DNA of 64,000 nt, from contig CM065378.1 of assembly GCA_033060915.1 (NCBI GenBank), positions 13,211,501 to 13,275,500 of the forward strand, in the 5' to 3' direction. Of the stretch, positions 1-11,094 are shown piece after piece (the stretch's first letter is position 1; every line of letters starts with the position of its first letter). The notes beneath the pieces were generated by a model. It was not told the DNA's origin. It worked only from the letters and a program-made list of their open reading frames with translations, and made no database searches. This stretch comes from Euryodendron excelsum. Taxonomy: Eukaryota > Streptophyta > Magnoliopsida > Ericales > Pentaphylacaceae. The position numbers and the translations under genes are program-made.

Positions 1-2238
1 CTCAATTATTTTTTCTTCGGTTTGGTCAATGACAAGCTATTTACTTTGAAATTAGAATATTTACGAGACATAAATCTCTTATGATTTGGTTTCAAAATTT
101 AAACTCAGGTTAGGCAACATGGGTAGGACGAACGGAGAGGGGGCTGGAGGGGGCCACGGTCTGTCCAAAATTTTTAAAATTTATTATCATCTCTATAGAA
201 TTTTGGGTATTACAGTGAAATATAGGTATTAGCCCCTCTAAAATTTCAAAAAAATTATCTAGGTCTTTACAAAATTTATCTCGGCCCCTTCGATACAAAT
301 TTTGGGTCTCCCATTGAATGTGGAGAGTACGCCCACTTGAACTAGGACAGCCCGTCGAGTTAGTTTCTCAACTTTGATGTCAACAGTCCAAAGTTGAAAA
401 ATTATCGCTGAAAATAAGTCAATTACCATTCACAGCTGAAGAATTAATGTTCCCAACTAGGCAGTTGACCTTACCCGCAGATAATGCACTTAAGCTTGGG
501 CTGGGCTCGGCGGGCTGGCTGGCTTGTTTTGTGGCCGATTTGTTGTTTGACCCTGCACAACCGGAGTTGTTCTTGGGTGGGCTTGCAATGAGCTTCAGCT
601 CGAACCAAGCAGTTTTCTGAAAGAAAAAAGGCACGAACAGATTTTAAGATATTGATTTAGGCTTTGATTCCACGCTGGAAAATACAAAATTTTAAATTAA
701 TTGAAACTTTAGATTTATAGATTCTTTAAATTAAATGATTAATCATGGGTTGCAAACTGATGAATCCTCCTCCTATGTATAAATTCTCTAATTTTAAGAA
801 TATCAAATTCCAACTTAAACCTAATCAAACTATGGTCACGGGAGTGTGCAGCTCTGATGAGAAATATCGACACGTGTCCATATCAGAAGGCCATTACTTG
901 CAGGTTCTCGCAAGTCGCGTCTCAAGGAACAGCATTACAGCAGCATGTGACGCACGCAGCCCGAGCATCTTCCCCGTCATATTTTTTAACGGTAATGTGA
1001 TCGCCACGTGTCCGCGATGTCTGTCGGCGCGGAATGACTCCGCTTTATGTCGCGTATGACAGTTAAGATGGAGCCCCGTTTGAAACCCGTTTATGTCGGA
1101 ACATGACAAAAGTGTCCCTCAACATCCTCCACACGTTTAATTGAATGATCAGAGACCCCACAACCACAATGACAAAAATGCCCTGCTGTAAATGATAACT
1201 AGTAGCTACAATTAAAGGATAAATAAAATTTACACAAGCGATCCTATTTGTCTCAAACTAAAAAAAATATCGAAAATATTTAGTGAAAGGATATTATTAA
1301 TTATTGTCACTGAAATTTAACTTTATAACAAAGAGTCATCAAAAATATAAAAGAAAAAAATCATAATAAAAATAATTTCTAAAATGTTGGGTACTACATT
1401 TTTATTAAATTTTTTTTCATGTCAATAAGTGTAACAAGGTGCAAGAAATTACTAACAAACTGTATACACTTCCTAATACATCCATTTTTTTTGAGTTAAT
1501 CTTTGTACATGCTCTTAGCTCATAAAATATGTAGTTGTAACCGTGAGGTTGGCATGTTTAAAATTTAGGTTAATTGGTATTTTGTGAAATGACTGTTATC
1601 TAACTCTTTGTCACAGATACTCTCCATGTTGGTTTTATTTTGTCTGGGTAAGCTCCCTTGTATCTTTGCATCTATCTTCTCATCCTCATTTTATTTTGCT
1701 ACAAATTTTTTTTTGGCTAAGTGAAGTGCTATAAAACTTAATTGTGGTAATAATTATCTAATTTATTGAGGTTTGTGTAATGAACATGAGTTAGTACAAC
1801 TATAACTCTGATGGCTTCTCTAATAACAAGCATTTATTTCACCAACTGAAGTAAGTTTATTAACTGAGTCACCAAAAGAAAATGAAAGAAAGAAACTAAA
1901 CAATTGCTTTTTTCTTTTTGGATAAAACATTACAGCATTTATACATCCTCCGTTTTCGAAATAACCAGTGAAGGGCCTTTGTGTAATTCTGCCGTTACAT
2001 TTCCTCCGTCTCTGTATCTATTTTTGCCTATAACGGGCAGTAGAAACCTTGTACAACACTGTCACCTCGCTCTCATTCACAGTCGGCTCCCAACTTTGCC
2101 TTTTTCTAAAAGCACACGAAAATGTCGCAAGCCACTCCTCCCTGTTTGTAATCTCCGAACGCCTCTCTATATTTTCTCTTCCTCACGTTAATCTGTCGTG
2201 GGATGGTGTGGTTGATGACTTGATGGTTCTCTATAGCA
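1..2238. other. Intergenic region and TBL2 upstream region
   Basis: No coding region can be supported here; the open frames are short, low in complexity and match no family I know. The DNA is AT-rich apart from a more GC-rich patch at about 840-1130. That patch holds two ABRE-type G-boxes, CACGTG at 871-876 and 1005-1010, each followed by TCC. The last ~250 bases before the ATG at 2239 are pyrimidine-rich, as in many plant 5' leaders. I could not place a convincing TATA box. Confidence 0.6.
871..1010. promoter_or_regulatory. Pair of CACGTG (ABRE/G-box) motifs upstream of TBL2
   Basis: Two palindromic CACGTG hexamers, 134 bases apart (871-876 and 1005-1010), share the downstream context TGTCC. 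G-boxes of this kind bind bZIP and bHLH factors such as ABF/AREB and PIF proteins in plants. They lie 1.2-1.4 kb upstream of the TBL2-like start codon, so a role in regulating that gene is only an inference. They could equally serve an unseen upstream gene or be chance motifs. Confidence 0.3.
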
Positions 2239-5200
2239 ATGGATTTGAAGAAACTTGGGTTTTCAGATCAGTTTCCGTACTGTCTCTCTTCAAGGAGGAA
2301 GGTAGTTTCTGGCTTTGGTTTGGGGGTTGTGGCTTCTCTCATTGTTCTGAGTGTAGTTTTGTTCATTGTCTCGTTTAAGGCTCCCTTCTTGAGTCCAATG
2401 TTTCAAGGCTTTAATACTACTTCTCTTGTTTCTTGGCCTTTCTCTTTTTCGAGTTCTAGTGCCTTTTCTTCTTCTTCTGCTACCACTGGTAATAGTGCTA
2501 GTTCCACTGCTCCTACTAAAGAATTGCAGAACTCTGTGGATTTGATACAGAGAGTTAGACAAGGAAAGGTTGTACATAAAGCCCATGACCATGAAGCAAA
2601 TGCGTCTGTGATTAGTAAAGATGGAAATATTTTGGGTTCCAATGGGGAAGGGATAGGTTTGGAGAAGACCCATGTGGGGAATTTATCTGAGAAGGTGAAA
2701 AATGGAAGCTTTACCCTTGAAGAAGGAAGGGTTAAAGCAAATGGTCAATTTGTAAATGGGTCAGACATGGGTAAAAATGCAAACTTTACAAATTCTATGG
2801 GGCAAGGGGCTGTTTTGGAGAGGACCCACCTGGGTAATTCGTCTGAGAAGGCGAATAATGGAAGCTTTAGTGGTGAAGATGTGGTTGCAGGGAAGAGTGT
2901 TATTGAAGAGAATTTTGCTGAGACACATGCAAATGAAAGTTCTCTTAGTAAACCTGTTGGTTTTACAGAAAATTCCAATAATGGAAAGAATAAGGTCATG
3001 GAAAATGGCAATGGGGGCAATTCTTCATATAATAAAGACAATGTTGGATGTGCTAGTAAAGAGGGAGGGTCTTCTGATACTAAAAATCAGAAAATATCAT
3101 CTGAGAAAAATAATATCACCGTCTCTTATAATGATTATCAACCTATGGGAAGGCGCAATGGTTCTTATGGAAAATGTGATTTCTTTGATGGTAAATGGGT
3201 GAAAGATGATACAAAGCCATATTATCGTGCGGGTTCTTGCCCTTACATTGATAGGGATTTTGATTGTCACCTTAATCGGAGGCCAGATGATGGGTTTTTA
3301 AAATGGAAATGGCAGCCATATGGTTGTGAGATCCCAAGGTAAGATCTCTTTAAATGCTTTGGGTGATTTTGATGTACATTCAGTTAAAGAATTTTGAATT
3401 TCATTTGGATAAACTGTGATAGAATGGTTGCATGACCTTTTAACCGTCATTTTGATTTTAGAAATAGCATAGTTGAATTCAATTCTATATAGGTTCTGTC
3501 CTGCATGTTGGAAGTTGAAAGAAACTCACCATGCTTCTCCACAGTTAAAGTCAACGAAACTACTTATTTTTGTTTAGCCTTACGTAATTGTTTAAAAATA
3601 TAAGTCCACATAATATTTTTCCGCTCTTTTGCTAAATAAGTAAGTATTAAAGCAAAAAATGATCAACAAAATGTCAGAGTGCATACCCGGCCACAAGAAA
3701 AAACCTAACTGAACAAAATTGGAGATTGTCACAGCAGAAGGGGAAAAGTCCAACCTCAACCGGAATTCCTACATTTTACAAAGCATAGGGCTGCTTGAGT
3801 GGATTGCTTCCACTGGACTCTAAGGCCCCAATTATAGCATGCCTTTTTGTCACTTTGTATGTCTAAGACATCCTTGAGCTATAAGTCCATCTCTAAAATG
3901 CAGAAGATGAAGGTTATTAGAATATACTTACTTAAATATAGGCTAGTTTGGGTGAAAATTAAACTTCATTCATTTTTGTACTCTCTGTGCTGGTTGATGA
4001 AGCCTTCCACCTTTCTCTTTCGCTTAAAATAAGAAAAGAAAAGGAAAAAGCATGCCATTGTCTGTCTGTTGCATTTCCTTGGATTTTTCTGAAGGCTTTG
4101 ACTCTTGAATTACATTATGAGGAATTTTTTTTTTTTGTTTAAATTCTCTGTTGACAACCGGTGTTATTCTCAGTTTGAATGCAACTGATTTTCTGGAAAG
4201 ACTCAGAGGGAAGAAGCTGGTTTTTGTGGGGGATTCACTTAATAGGAATATGTGGGAGTCTCTTGTTTGCATACTCCGCCACAGTATCCGTTACAAGAAA
4301 AGAGTTTATGAGATATCAGGAAGGAGAGACTTCAAGAAGAAGGGTTTCTATGCATTCAGATTTGAGGCAAGCTTCCCAAACTTCTTTGACAGTTATATGA
4401 AAGCATCTCTTTTCTATACTCTCTGTCTAAATACTTTACTTTTGCTGCATTTGTAGGATTATAATTGTTCTGTGGATTTTGTTAGCGCTCCATTTCTTGT
4501 CAGAGAATCATCTTTTAAGGGTAGAAATGGTTCTTTTGAGACATTACGATTGGATTTGATGGACCGGACAACTTCAATGTATAGCGATGCTGATGTTGTA
4601 ATCTTCAATACAGGACATTGGTGGACTCATGAGAAAACCTCTAAAGGGTAAACGCTGTCATTTTTCTTAGTGGATACTTGTGTTTATAGCTCTATGTAGG
4701 TTTAAAAACCTTGCGTTTTCTTAACCCAAGTTCCTGCATAGGGAAACTAAATAAAAAGAGAAGAAAATTTAAATGGGAAAATAAACAGTTGTCCATTTGG
4801 TTCAAAAGTTTTTGTTTGTCTGTCTTTACCAGTTTCACATTCCACTGCCAGTCCACATCTAAATCTGTTGCATCTGTTGGTTTTACAGAGAAGATTATTA
4901 CCAGGAAGGTAAACATGTATACCCAAGGCTCAAGGTCCTAGAAGCATACAAGAAGGCACTTACCACTTGGGGCAGATGGGTTGATAAGAACATAGATGGC
5001 AGCAGAACTCAGGTTATCTTTAGAGGATATTCAGTCACTCATTTCAGGTATAACATTTTTTTTCCTCCTGTTACACTTTTAGATGCTCGTCATACTAATC
5101 CTTTTTTTTTTTTTTGTTTATTCTTGTAGTCTCATAATATCCTTTTCTATGATAAATGTTTCACTTTATATTTCTTCATTGTTATACCCATCATATTATT

Positions 5201-6613
5201 CATGAACTTTGAGGCCTGTATATTTAGGGCACAAGCCATCCATGTAATCTCCACATTATCATCTCCATGTGTTTGGTCTCCACATGTCAGCCTTGCGAGG
5301 CAATGTGTGGACCAATAATCATATGTCCATGTGTCTCCATCCTTCCCTCCAGGGTCGAGCTATGCCGTCCAAGGCTAATGTACGTGGTGCCTTAGCCTTG
5401 AGCCTAGGCGCTCAGAGATTCTCCAAGGGACCCCTAGGTTGCTTGCCCAGATGTGCTCGACTCTCTCCCTCAGCTGGGTCTTGCGAACATCTGCTTAAGC
5501 ACATCACATCTCCGGTTCGTGATGACACCCTTGGTACCCCTTGGCTCGGACGAGCTACACTCCATTCGAGTGTCTCCCTCCTATTCCTTAGTCCTTTGTC
5601 TCTTAACTTATCTCCGAATGTCATCTGGAATATCTCAGGTCATCCTGAGTCTGGTAGAGGGCCTAGGGACCCCCTCGGGTCTATGCTGCAGTCATGGGTC
5701 GTTTGAATGACCTTGTGACCCTCGCCCGGGACCTCCAAGGGCATGTGCCTTATTTGGATCCAAATCAGTTATGATTTGCTTATGAGATCCTTATGTAGGC
5801 GATATTAGAAGAAGAACACTAAATTCTGGGTTGTTCCCTGTTTAGTTTTAAACAAGAACATTACAATTTGGATTTTCATGCTGTCAAATATTACTCTTCA
5901 TTTGTCTAGATTTTTTTTTGTTCTCTTGGCAGGGTTATTGAGGTAGATGATTTTAGGTCAGATTGTTAAGCATTTGTTTCCCCCCTTCTTAATTGCTTAT
6001 AATGATAATTCATGATATCCTCCAGTGCTTCACCTAGCATTGCCACCTCTCAAGCAGCCCCTCCTCTGTCCCTTCTCTTGGATTGTCCATTATAGGTTCC
6101 CCAAGGATGGTTCTTCTTGGCAGATCCCATTGGTTGTTTTCCCTGACGGCTAGTCTAAATCTTTCTTTACATCCCATAATGTACTACCTTCGTTAAATAA
6201 AAGTTTGTTCCTTTACAACACGATTCAAAGTAAAAAGAATATGTCTTAAAAGTGTTTGATGTGGTTGCAGGGGAGGCCAGTGGAACTCAGGAGGACAGTG
6301 CCACAAAGAAACTGAGCCAATCTTCAATGAAACTTACTTAGCAAATTACCCTACAAAGATGAGAGCTCTAGAGCATGTTCTTCAAGAAATGAAAACTCCT
6401 GTAATATACCTCAACATAAGTAGGCTTTCAGATTACAGAAAAGATGGCCACCCTTCAATTTACAGAAAGCAATACAAGACAGCAGAAGAACATGTCGCTG
6501 CAGAGCAGTCTCAAGATTGCAGCCATTGGTGCTTACCTGGAGTACCAGATACTTGGAATGAGCTGCTATATGCTTCTCTCTTGCAAGCCGGAAAAGGTTC
6601 TTGGAGAAGCTGA
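2239..6613 (+). CDS. TBL2: TBL2-like trichome birefringence-like protein (cell-wall polysaccharide O-acetyltransferase)
   Basis: Five exons join in frame: 2239-3338, 4174-4366, 4457-4647, 4889-5047 and 6271-6613 (661 codons). The product is a Golgi type II membrane protein. A membrane anchor lies at about residues 25-47, followed by a long Ser/Asn-rich spacer (50-307). The Cys-rich PMR5N domain starts near residue 308, and the DUF231 acyl-esterase-like domain follows. The catalytic GDS motif is at 386-388, and the C-terminal DxxH motif ([12 protein letters not shown]) has D630 and H633. TBL proteins acetylate xylan, mannan, pectin or xyloglucan; the exact substrate cannot be read here. Wording around [12 protein letters not shown] and ETEPIF favours TBL2 over TBR or TBL1. 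Intron 2 uses a GC donor (4367-4368), intron 4 carries a GC-rich insertion, and the spacer has an internal duplication. The family is certain; the TBL2 assignment is likely. Confidence 0.92.
5226..5750. mobile_element. GC-rich insertion in TBL2 intron 4, probable transposon remnant
   Basis: About 525 bases are clearly richer in G and C than the surrounding intron and have no homology I recognise. The ends look like an imperfect inverted repeat: AGGGCACAAGCC on the left, and AGGCACATGCCC when the right end is reverse-complemented. TATTT occurs directly outside both ends (5221-5225 and 5751-5755), which would fit a 5-base target duplication. The flanks are AT-rich, so this match could be chance. 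No transposase or reverse transcriptase frame is visible. It could instead be a fragment of a larger element or captured gene DNA. Confidence 0.42.
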
Positions 6614-7525
6614 ATTCAAATTTATAAATCAACTGTGACATAATAATAATACGCTTTTTTTTTTTTAAATCCTCCAAATTCCTTCTCTTTTTCTTAGTCA
6701 TCTGAGTTCATGTTTTCTGTGAGTCGTTTGACTCGGCTGAGATACGAGTTTGCGCAAACGACAAGTGGAGTTGGTTGATGCCGCATTTACAAGGTGTATG
6801 TCATGTCTGTATTTGATCATAGAGCATGGGTAATTATATAAACAACAGGTGGAAAATCCATTCTTAGAGGTATCTTTATCATAGATAGAGTTCGAAGGAT
6901 ACGGCTAATCGGCAAGACTTCATTTGCTTGTTGCATTGTCCATTGGAATGAAATTAATTTTTTTATATAATGAAAAAATAATCAATTAAGTTATGCGTTG
7001 GATGTATTGAAGGACAAAAACAAAAAATTCCTTGTTATGGTATCGTGACATACGTCGTCGGCTGCCGACATTGAATGATCTCCACAATGACATGAAAGGG
7101 ACCGTGTGTGTCGCCTGGAATGGATTCATATTACTTGGAATTTGTTGTTTGGTACTTTCCAAGAGAAAGTTACGCTAAAATTTTCTATTTGGAGATCTCA
7201 GGGAACTTAAATTGTCACATTCACCATTCGTATAAAAACAGACGGTATAGTGCCGACAGCTCTATTTTCTTGGTTGCTCCATCCTAGAAAATGGATCTGT
7301 GCTTGCTGCTGATGAAATTTGGAGGAAAGAAAATATGAATGATATGAATGATTCTCTTTTTGTGGGAAAGATTGAACGCCTCTAATCATCCCATTTTCTT
7401 TACCTTTATTTTTCACTCTTTGCCAATAACTAGAAAGAACATACCATCCTCAACTGATTTCTAATGTTCCCTAATTTACTCCAAAGCCTTCTTGGTTATT
7501 TGGGGTGCATATATATGCACTAACA

Positions 7526-7567
<42 letters not shown>

Positions 7568-10508
7568 TTCCAGTGTCATGCAATACTAGTACTCACCAAA
7601 TCTGGCTGCATTTATTCTTAGAACACCCACTTTTATTATAGAGTCTCATGCAAAAACTACACCACCACCGCATGCAACATAGAAAACAATTAGCCATAAA
7701 AAGACTCTTAGCAGAGTCCATTGCCCGTTCTGTGACTTGCCGGTTTGCTAGGCCTTAGCCAACACTTCTGCCAGGAGGATTTTGATGAAGCTGAGATCTT
7801 GATCATCATGCACCAAGCTGGTCTAGCAGAGCTGATGGCTATAAAGCACAGGCAAACTGTCTGAGAATTTGGAGGAGGGAATCTTGGAACCCTTTCTCTC
7901 CAAATTCCCATGCTTTTCAAGACCCATGGATAGATTCATCCCAAACTGTATCCATATCTATCAGTACTCTCCAATAAACTGATAGATTGGTTTATATCTG
8001 ATACCCAATGGGCTCTCACAAAAGCTAGTGGAGAAGTTAGAAGTCTCTGGCCATTGCTTTAAATAGGCTGATGATTGAGAAGTACTGTTTGATCACAACA
8101 AGAAACATGAATAAGACATCATTATCCAAACGTCCATTACATTTTTTCTTTTAGGATTCATCACCAAAGTTGCTTTGGACTTCTTTCCTATAATGACAAT
8201 CTTACCCTTGATCTAATTTGATCTGGGATTATTGAGTTATTGACCTCAATTTAGTCACACCTTACTAGTTAACAGGTCTAAAGTCTGAACCCAACTAAAT
8301 GTATTATCCTCTTAATAATTTGCTTAAGTCAGTGTTAATCTGTTCGGTATATAAGGCCATAGAAGGCCAGAGAGAGAGAGAGAGGGGAAGATAATCGGAT
8401 AATAATCTCACTGTCAGAGGTTAAATTAGTAAATTAATTCGATAAAGGTCGCTCTAGCTTTTCATAAGGATTTCTTGGAAGCTTTGCATCCATTAAAGGA
8501 TATTGATCTCTCGACAATAAAAAAAGTTGATGAGTAACTTTTGCTTGGTGCATTACTTTTGATTATTGGAGTCCTTTTTTTCTGGTGGTTGTATTAGTGA
8601 GTCCACTGAAGTCATGCATGCCCATCTTCAACTTTCCCCTTTTTAACTCCAAATCCTCCTAATTTCCCACTAATTCCATTTTAAGTGTGTAAATTAAAGA
8701 TTTGGGGATAGAAAAAAAAGAAAAAAAAAATATGAGGAAAAAAAATAAAAGTACTCTTTTGTTTTATTTTATTTTCTTTTATATTTTCTTTTTTTCTTAA
8801 TAAATTTAGATTTCAAACACAACAAAGGTAGTAGTCAATTTGGATTTTACTTTTTCAAGCCATTGACGGCTCGTGGATTGTATTCCAACCTTCCATTTCG
8901 TTGCATGAGTCAATGATGCAAAACATTCGAATTCGGAATTGCATTAAATTTAATGGCTTGATAGTGGAGATGAAGATGAATCTCAAGATTTTTCCAAATT
9001 TAGTCGGTTAGGCTTCAAAATTTCTGTTTTTGCCCTTTTAAGTTTTATTTTTAGCAATAATTTGATCTAAAATTTTTTAATTTTGCTTGAGTTTTTTTTC
9101 TAGAATATTTCTTTAATTGTCTTGTATCCAAATATAAGTTTAACCCGAATTTGTTATTTTTGATATTTTTATAATTCCTTAATTACTATCTAGTATGCAT
9201 TTTATTAGATTTAAGGTCTGTTTTCTCATATCAATACAAATTTAGGACTTTGCCCAAAGATATTTTTTTATATAGCTTTTGATGATTTAATAAATACAGA
9301 TTTTTGTTTGTATTTTTTTTATATAAATACAGAATTTTCTCTTCTCTTATGTTTTGTTGGGATTGATAACATACTTATTCATACTTATCCCTCTATCAAT
9401 GTCAAATTGGTTTAATCAATGCAACTTTTTATGAACTTTTGAATTTGTTTTATTTTATTATTATTAAATTTAAAGTCAGAAGATGCGTGTTATTATTGAG
9501 AAGACGCGTGTCAATCACCAATGTGGCTAAAGTGATTTGAACTAAGCTAGTGGGAAGTGCTTTTCAGTGGCTTGAACTTACATGCGTGCTTTTAAAAGAA
9601 AAATGCATCCTAAGTCTCAGACTCTCAATATATATTTTAAGTTTTGGTGGTCCCTATAAATTTCAGCAGGTTTTTTTTGTAAAGATAGTCTTTAGCTTTT
9701 TAATCATTTTTCGGCTACCATAGGATCAGTCGCCTTTACAAATTTTGACAGATTTAGTTTTATGAACGTAATTATAGAATTAACAATTAATAAATAATTC
9801 ATCAATAAATAATATCTTGTAATATAATGCATGAAACACTAAATGTATGGACGATTTAAATAACGTTGATTCAATATATTAATAGCTTGAGACTTTTATT
9901 CCATTCTTTCTTGTTTTTGTTATAACTTTTAAACAATCTTCCCTTTCATAATGGGGTTTCCATGGAAAAAGGGAAGTGATCTCCTCCTCAGAAATGCACC
10001 CAATAATAACACTTTGGACTTTCCACTCATCCCTTTTTTTTCTCTCCGTTTCCTTTAATGCAAACAAACAAACTACCCACAAACTTTATGTTTCTTCACA
10101 GAATCTCACTCTGGCCATTTGTTTTTTTAATTCTCCTAATCTCTCTCTCAATGCTGTTATTTCTACATCATGAAGTAGTTAGGATTTATTTATAGTGAGA
10201 GAGATTGCATGTGTATAATGAAACTTATCCCTTGATTATTATTTGTTTTTTTTATGATCATGCCACTTTAGGTAAGGTGGGGGAAAGGGTGGGAAATATT
10301 ATTGTAAAAATTCTAATTCAGACCCATCTAAAGTGACCATTATTCACTGAGCTTATTGCTTTATGATTTAAGTCACCAAGAAAAAAAAAGTCAGTTCAGT
10401 TTAATTTGCTTCTAAATTCTGATCATTACATCTAAAGTCAGTCGTATTTGTAATCATCGTTATCACCTTCCACCTTTTATAAGCCATACGAAAAGAACAA
10501 TTATTGAT
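6614..10508. other. Gene-poor intergenic DNA
   Basis: This stretch lies between the TBL2 stop and the copia element and has no supportable gene. It holds a compound (AC)n(AG)n microsatellite at 7523-7568 and long A/T-rich runs around 8700-9500. A patch with more balanced composition at about 7690-8070 is discussed in the findings. The TBL2 3' untranslated region should occupy the first few hundred bases; AATAATAAT at about 6642-6650 could serve as a poly(A) signal region. Confidence 0.5.
7523..7568. repeat. Compound (AC)n(AG)n microsatellite
   Basis: About ten AC units (7523-7542) are followed directly by about thirteen AG units. It lies in intergenic DNA downstream of TBL2 and would be a polymorphic marker candidate. 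Confidence 0.9.
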
Positions 10509-10513
10509 TCTTT

Positions 10514-10937
10514 TGTTATAAAATTAAAAGAATATTAAATAAATAAAATAATTAAACACAGTTTATAATTAAAACAGTTCTTCTAGAACTGTCAAATAGT
10601 TTTTTTGAAACTATGAAGATAAATCTTTTTAATCACTTAATAATATATTTCTTCTTAATCATTCAAGAATGTATTTTTTTCATAAGATAAAATATAAAGA
10701 CAACATAAATGTAAATATTTACCTTACACTCTTTATTTTTTTTTTTTCTTTTTCTCTTTTCCCTCTTCTTCTTTTTCTTCCTTTTCTTTTTATCTTTTCT
10801 CTTTCTCTTTTCTTTCTTTTTCTCTTCACAACCCCTCCCTTTTATAGAAGGGAGGCTGTAGTTGGTAAGCAATGTACTTACCAACTACAATACGTTTGGT
10901 GAATGATTTCTCGGTCATCTACTATTCGTTCCTAACA
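10514..10937 (-). repeat. Copia element left LTR (3' LTR in element orientation)
   Basis: This 424-base terminal repeat matches 15827-16248 along its whole length, with scattered substitutions and small indels. It begins TGTTATAAAA and ends CTAACA. It is followed on the right by a pyrimidine-rich stretch that would be the purine-rich polypurine tract on the element's own strand. A long CT-rich block near 10740-10830 is also present in the other LTR. Confidence 0.93.
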
Positions 10938-11094
10938 CTCTTCCTTGGATGACCATCACAAGAAACCTTATAAAATTGTAGCAAAAGAAAATGGGTGTGC
11001 TAAAACTAGTTCGTTAAAACCTTGCCAAGAAAAACCCTTTGGGAAAAAAACTGTTGGCGAAGGAAAAAGAGTACAGTCTGCAACTCCCCCTCAT

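Noticed and set aside
745..1059. 104-codon frame upstream of TBL2
   Set aside because: No recognisable domain, no conserved neighbour exon, and a competing frame on the other strand. The GC-richer patch better fits promoter sequence with G-boxes.
2756..3202. 148-codon frame inside TBL2 exon 1
   Set aside because: It is an overlapping frame of the TBL2 coding exon, whose own frame continues in register into the conserved PMR5N domain.
7715..7740. Resemblance to miR169 (TGACTTGCCGG)
   Set aside because: Only the last 11 bases match. The 5' part of the microRNA and any pairing star arm are missing.
7790..7835. Resemblance to miR172 or miR167 sequences
   Set aside because: Several mismatches in the mature region and no complementary arm nearby.
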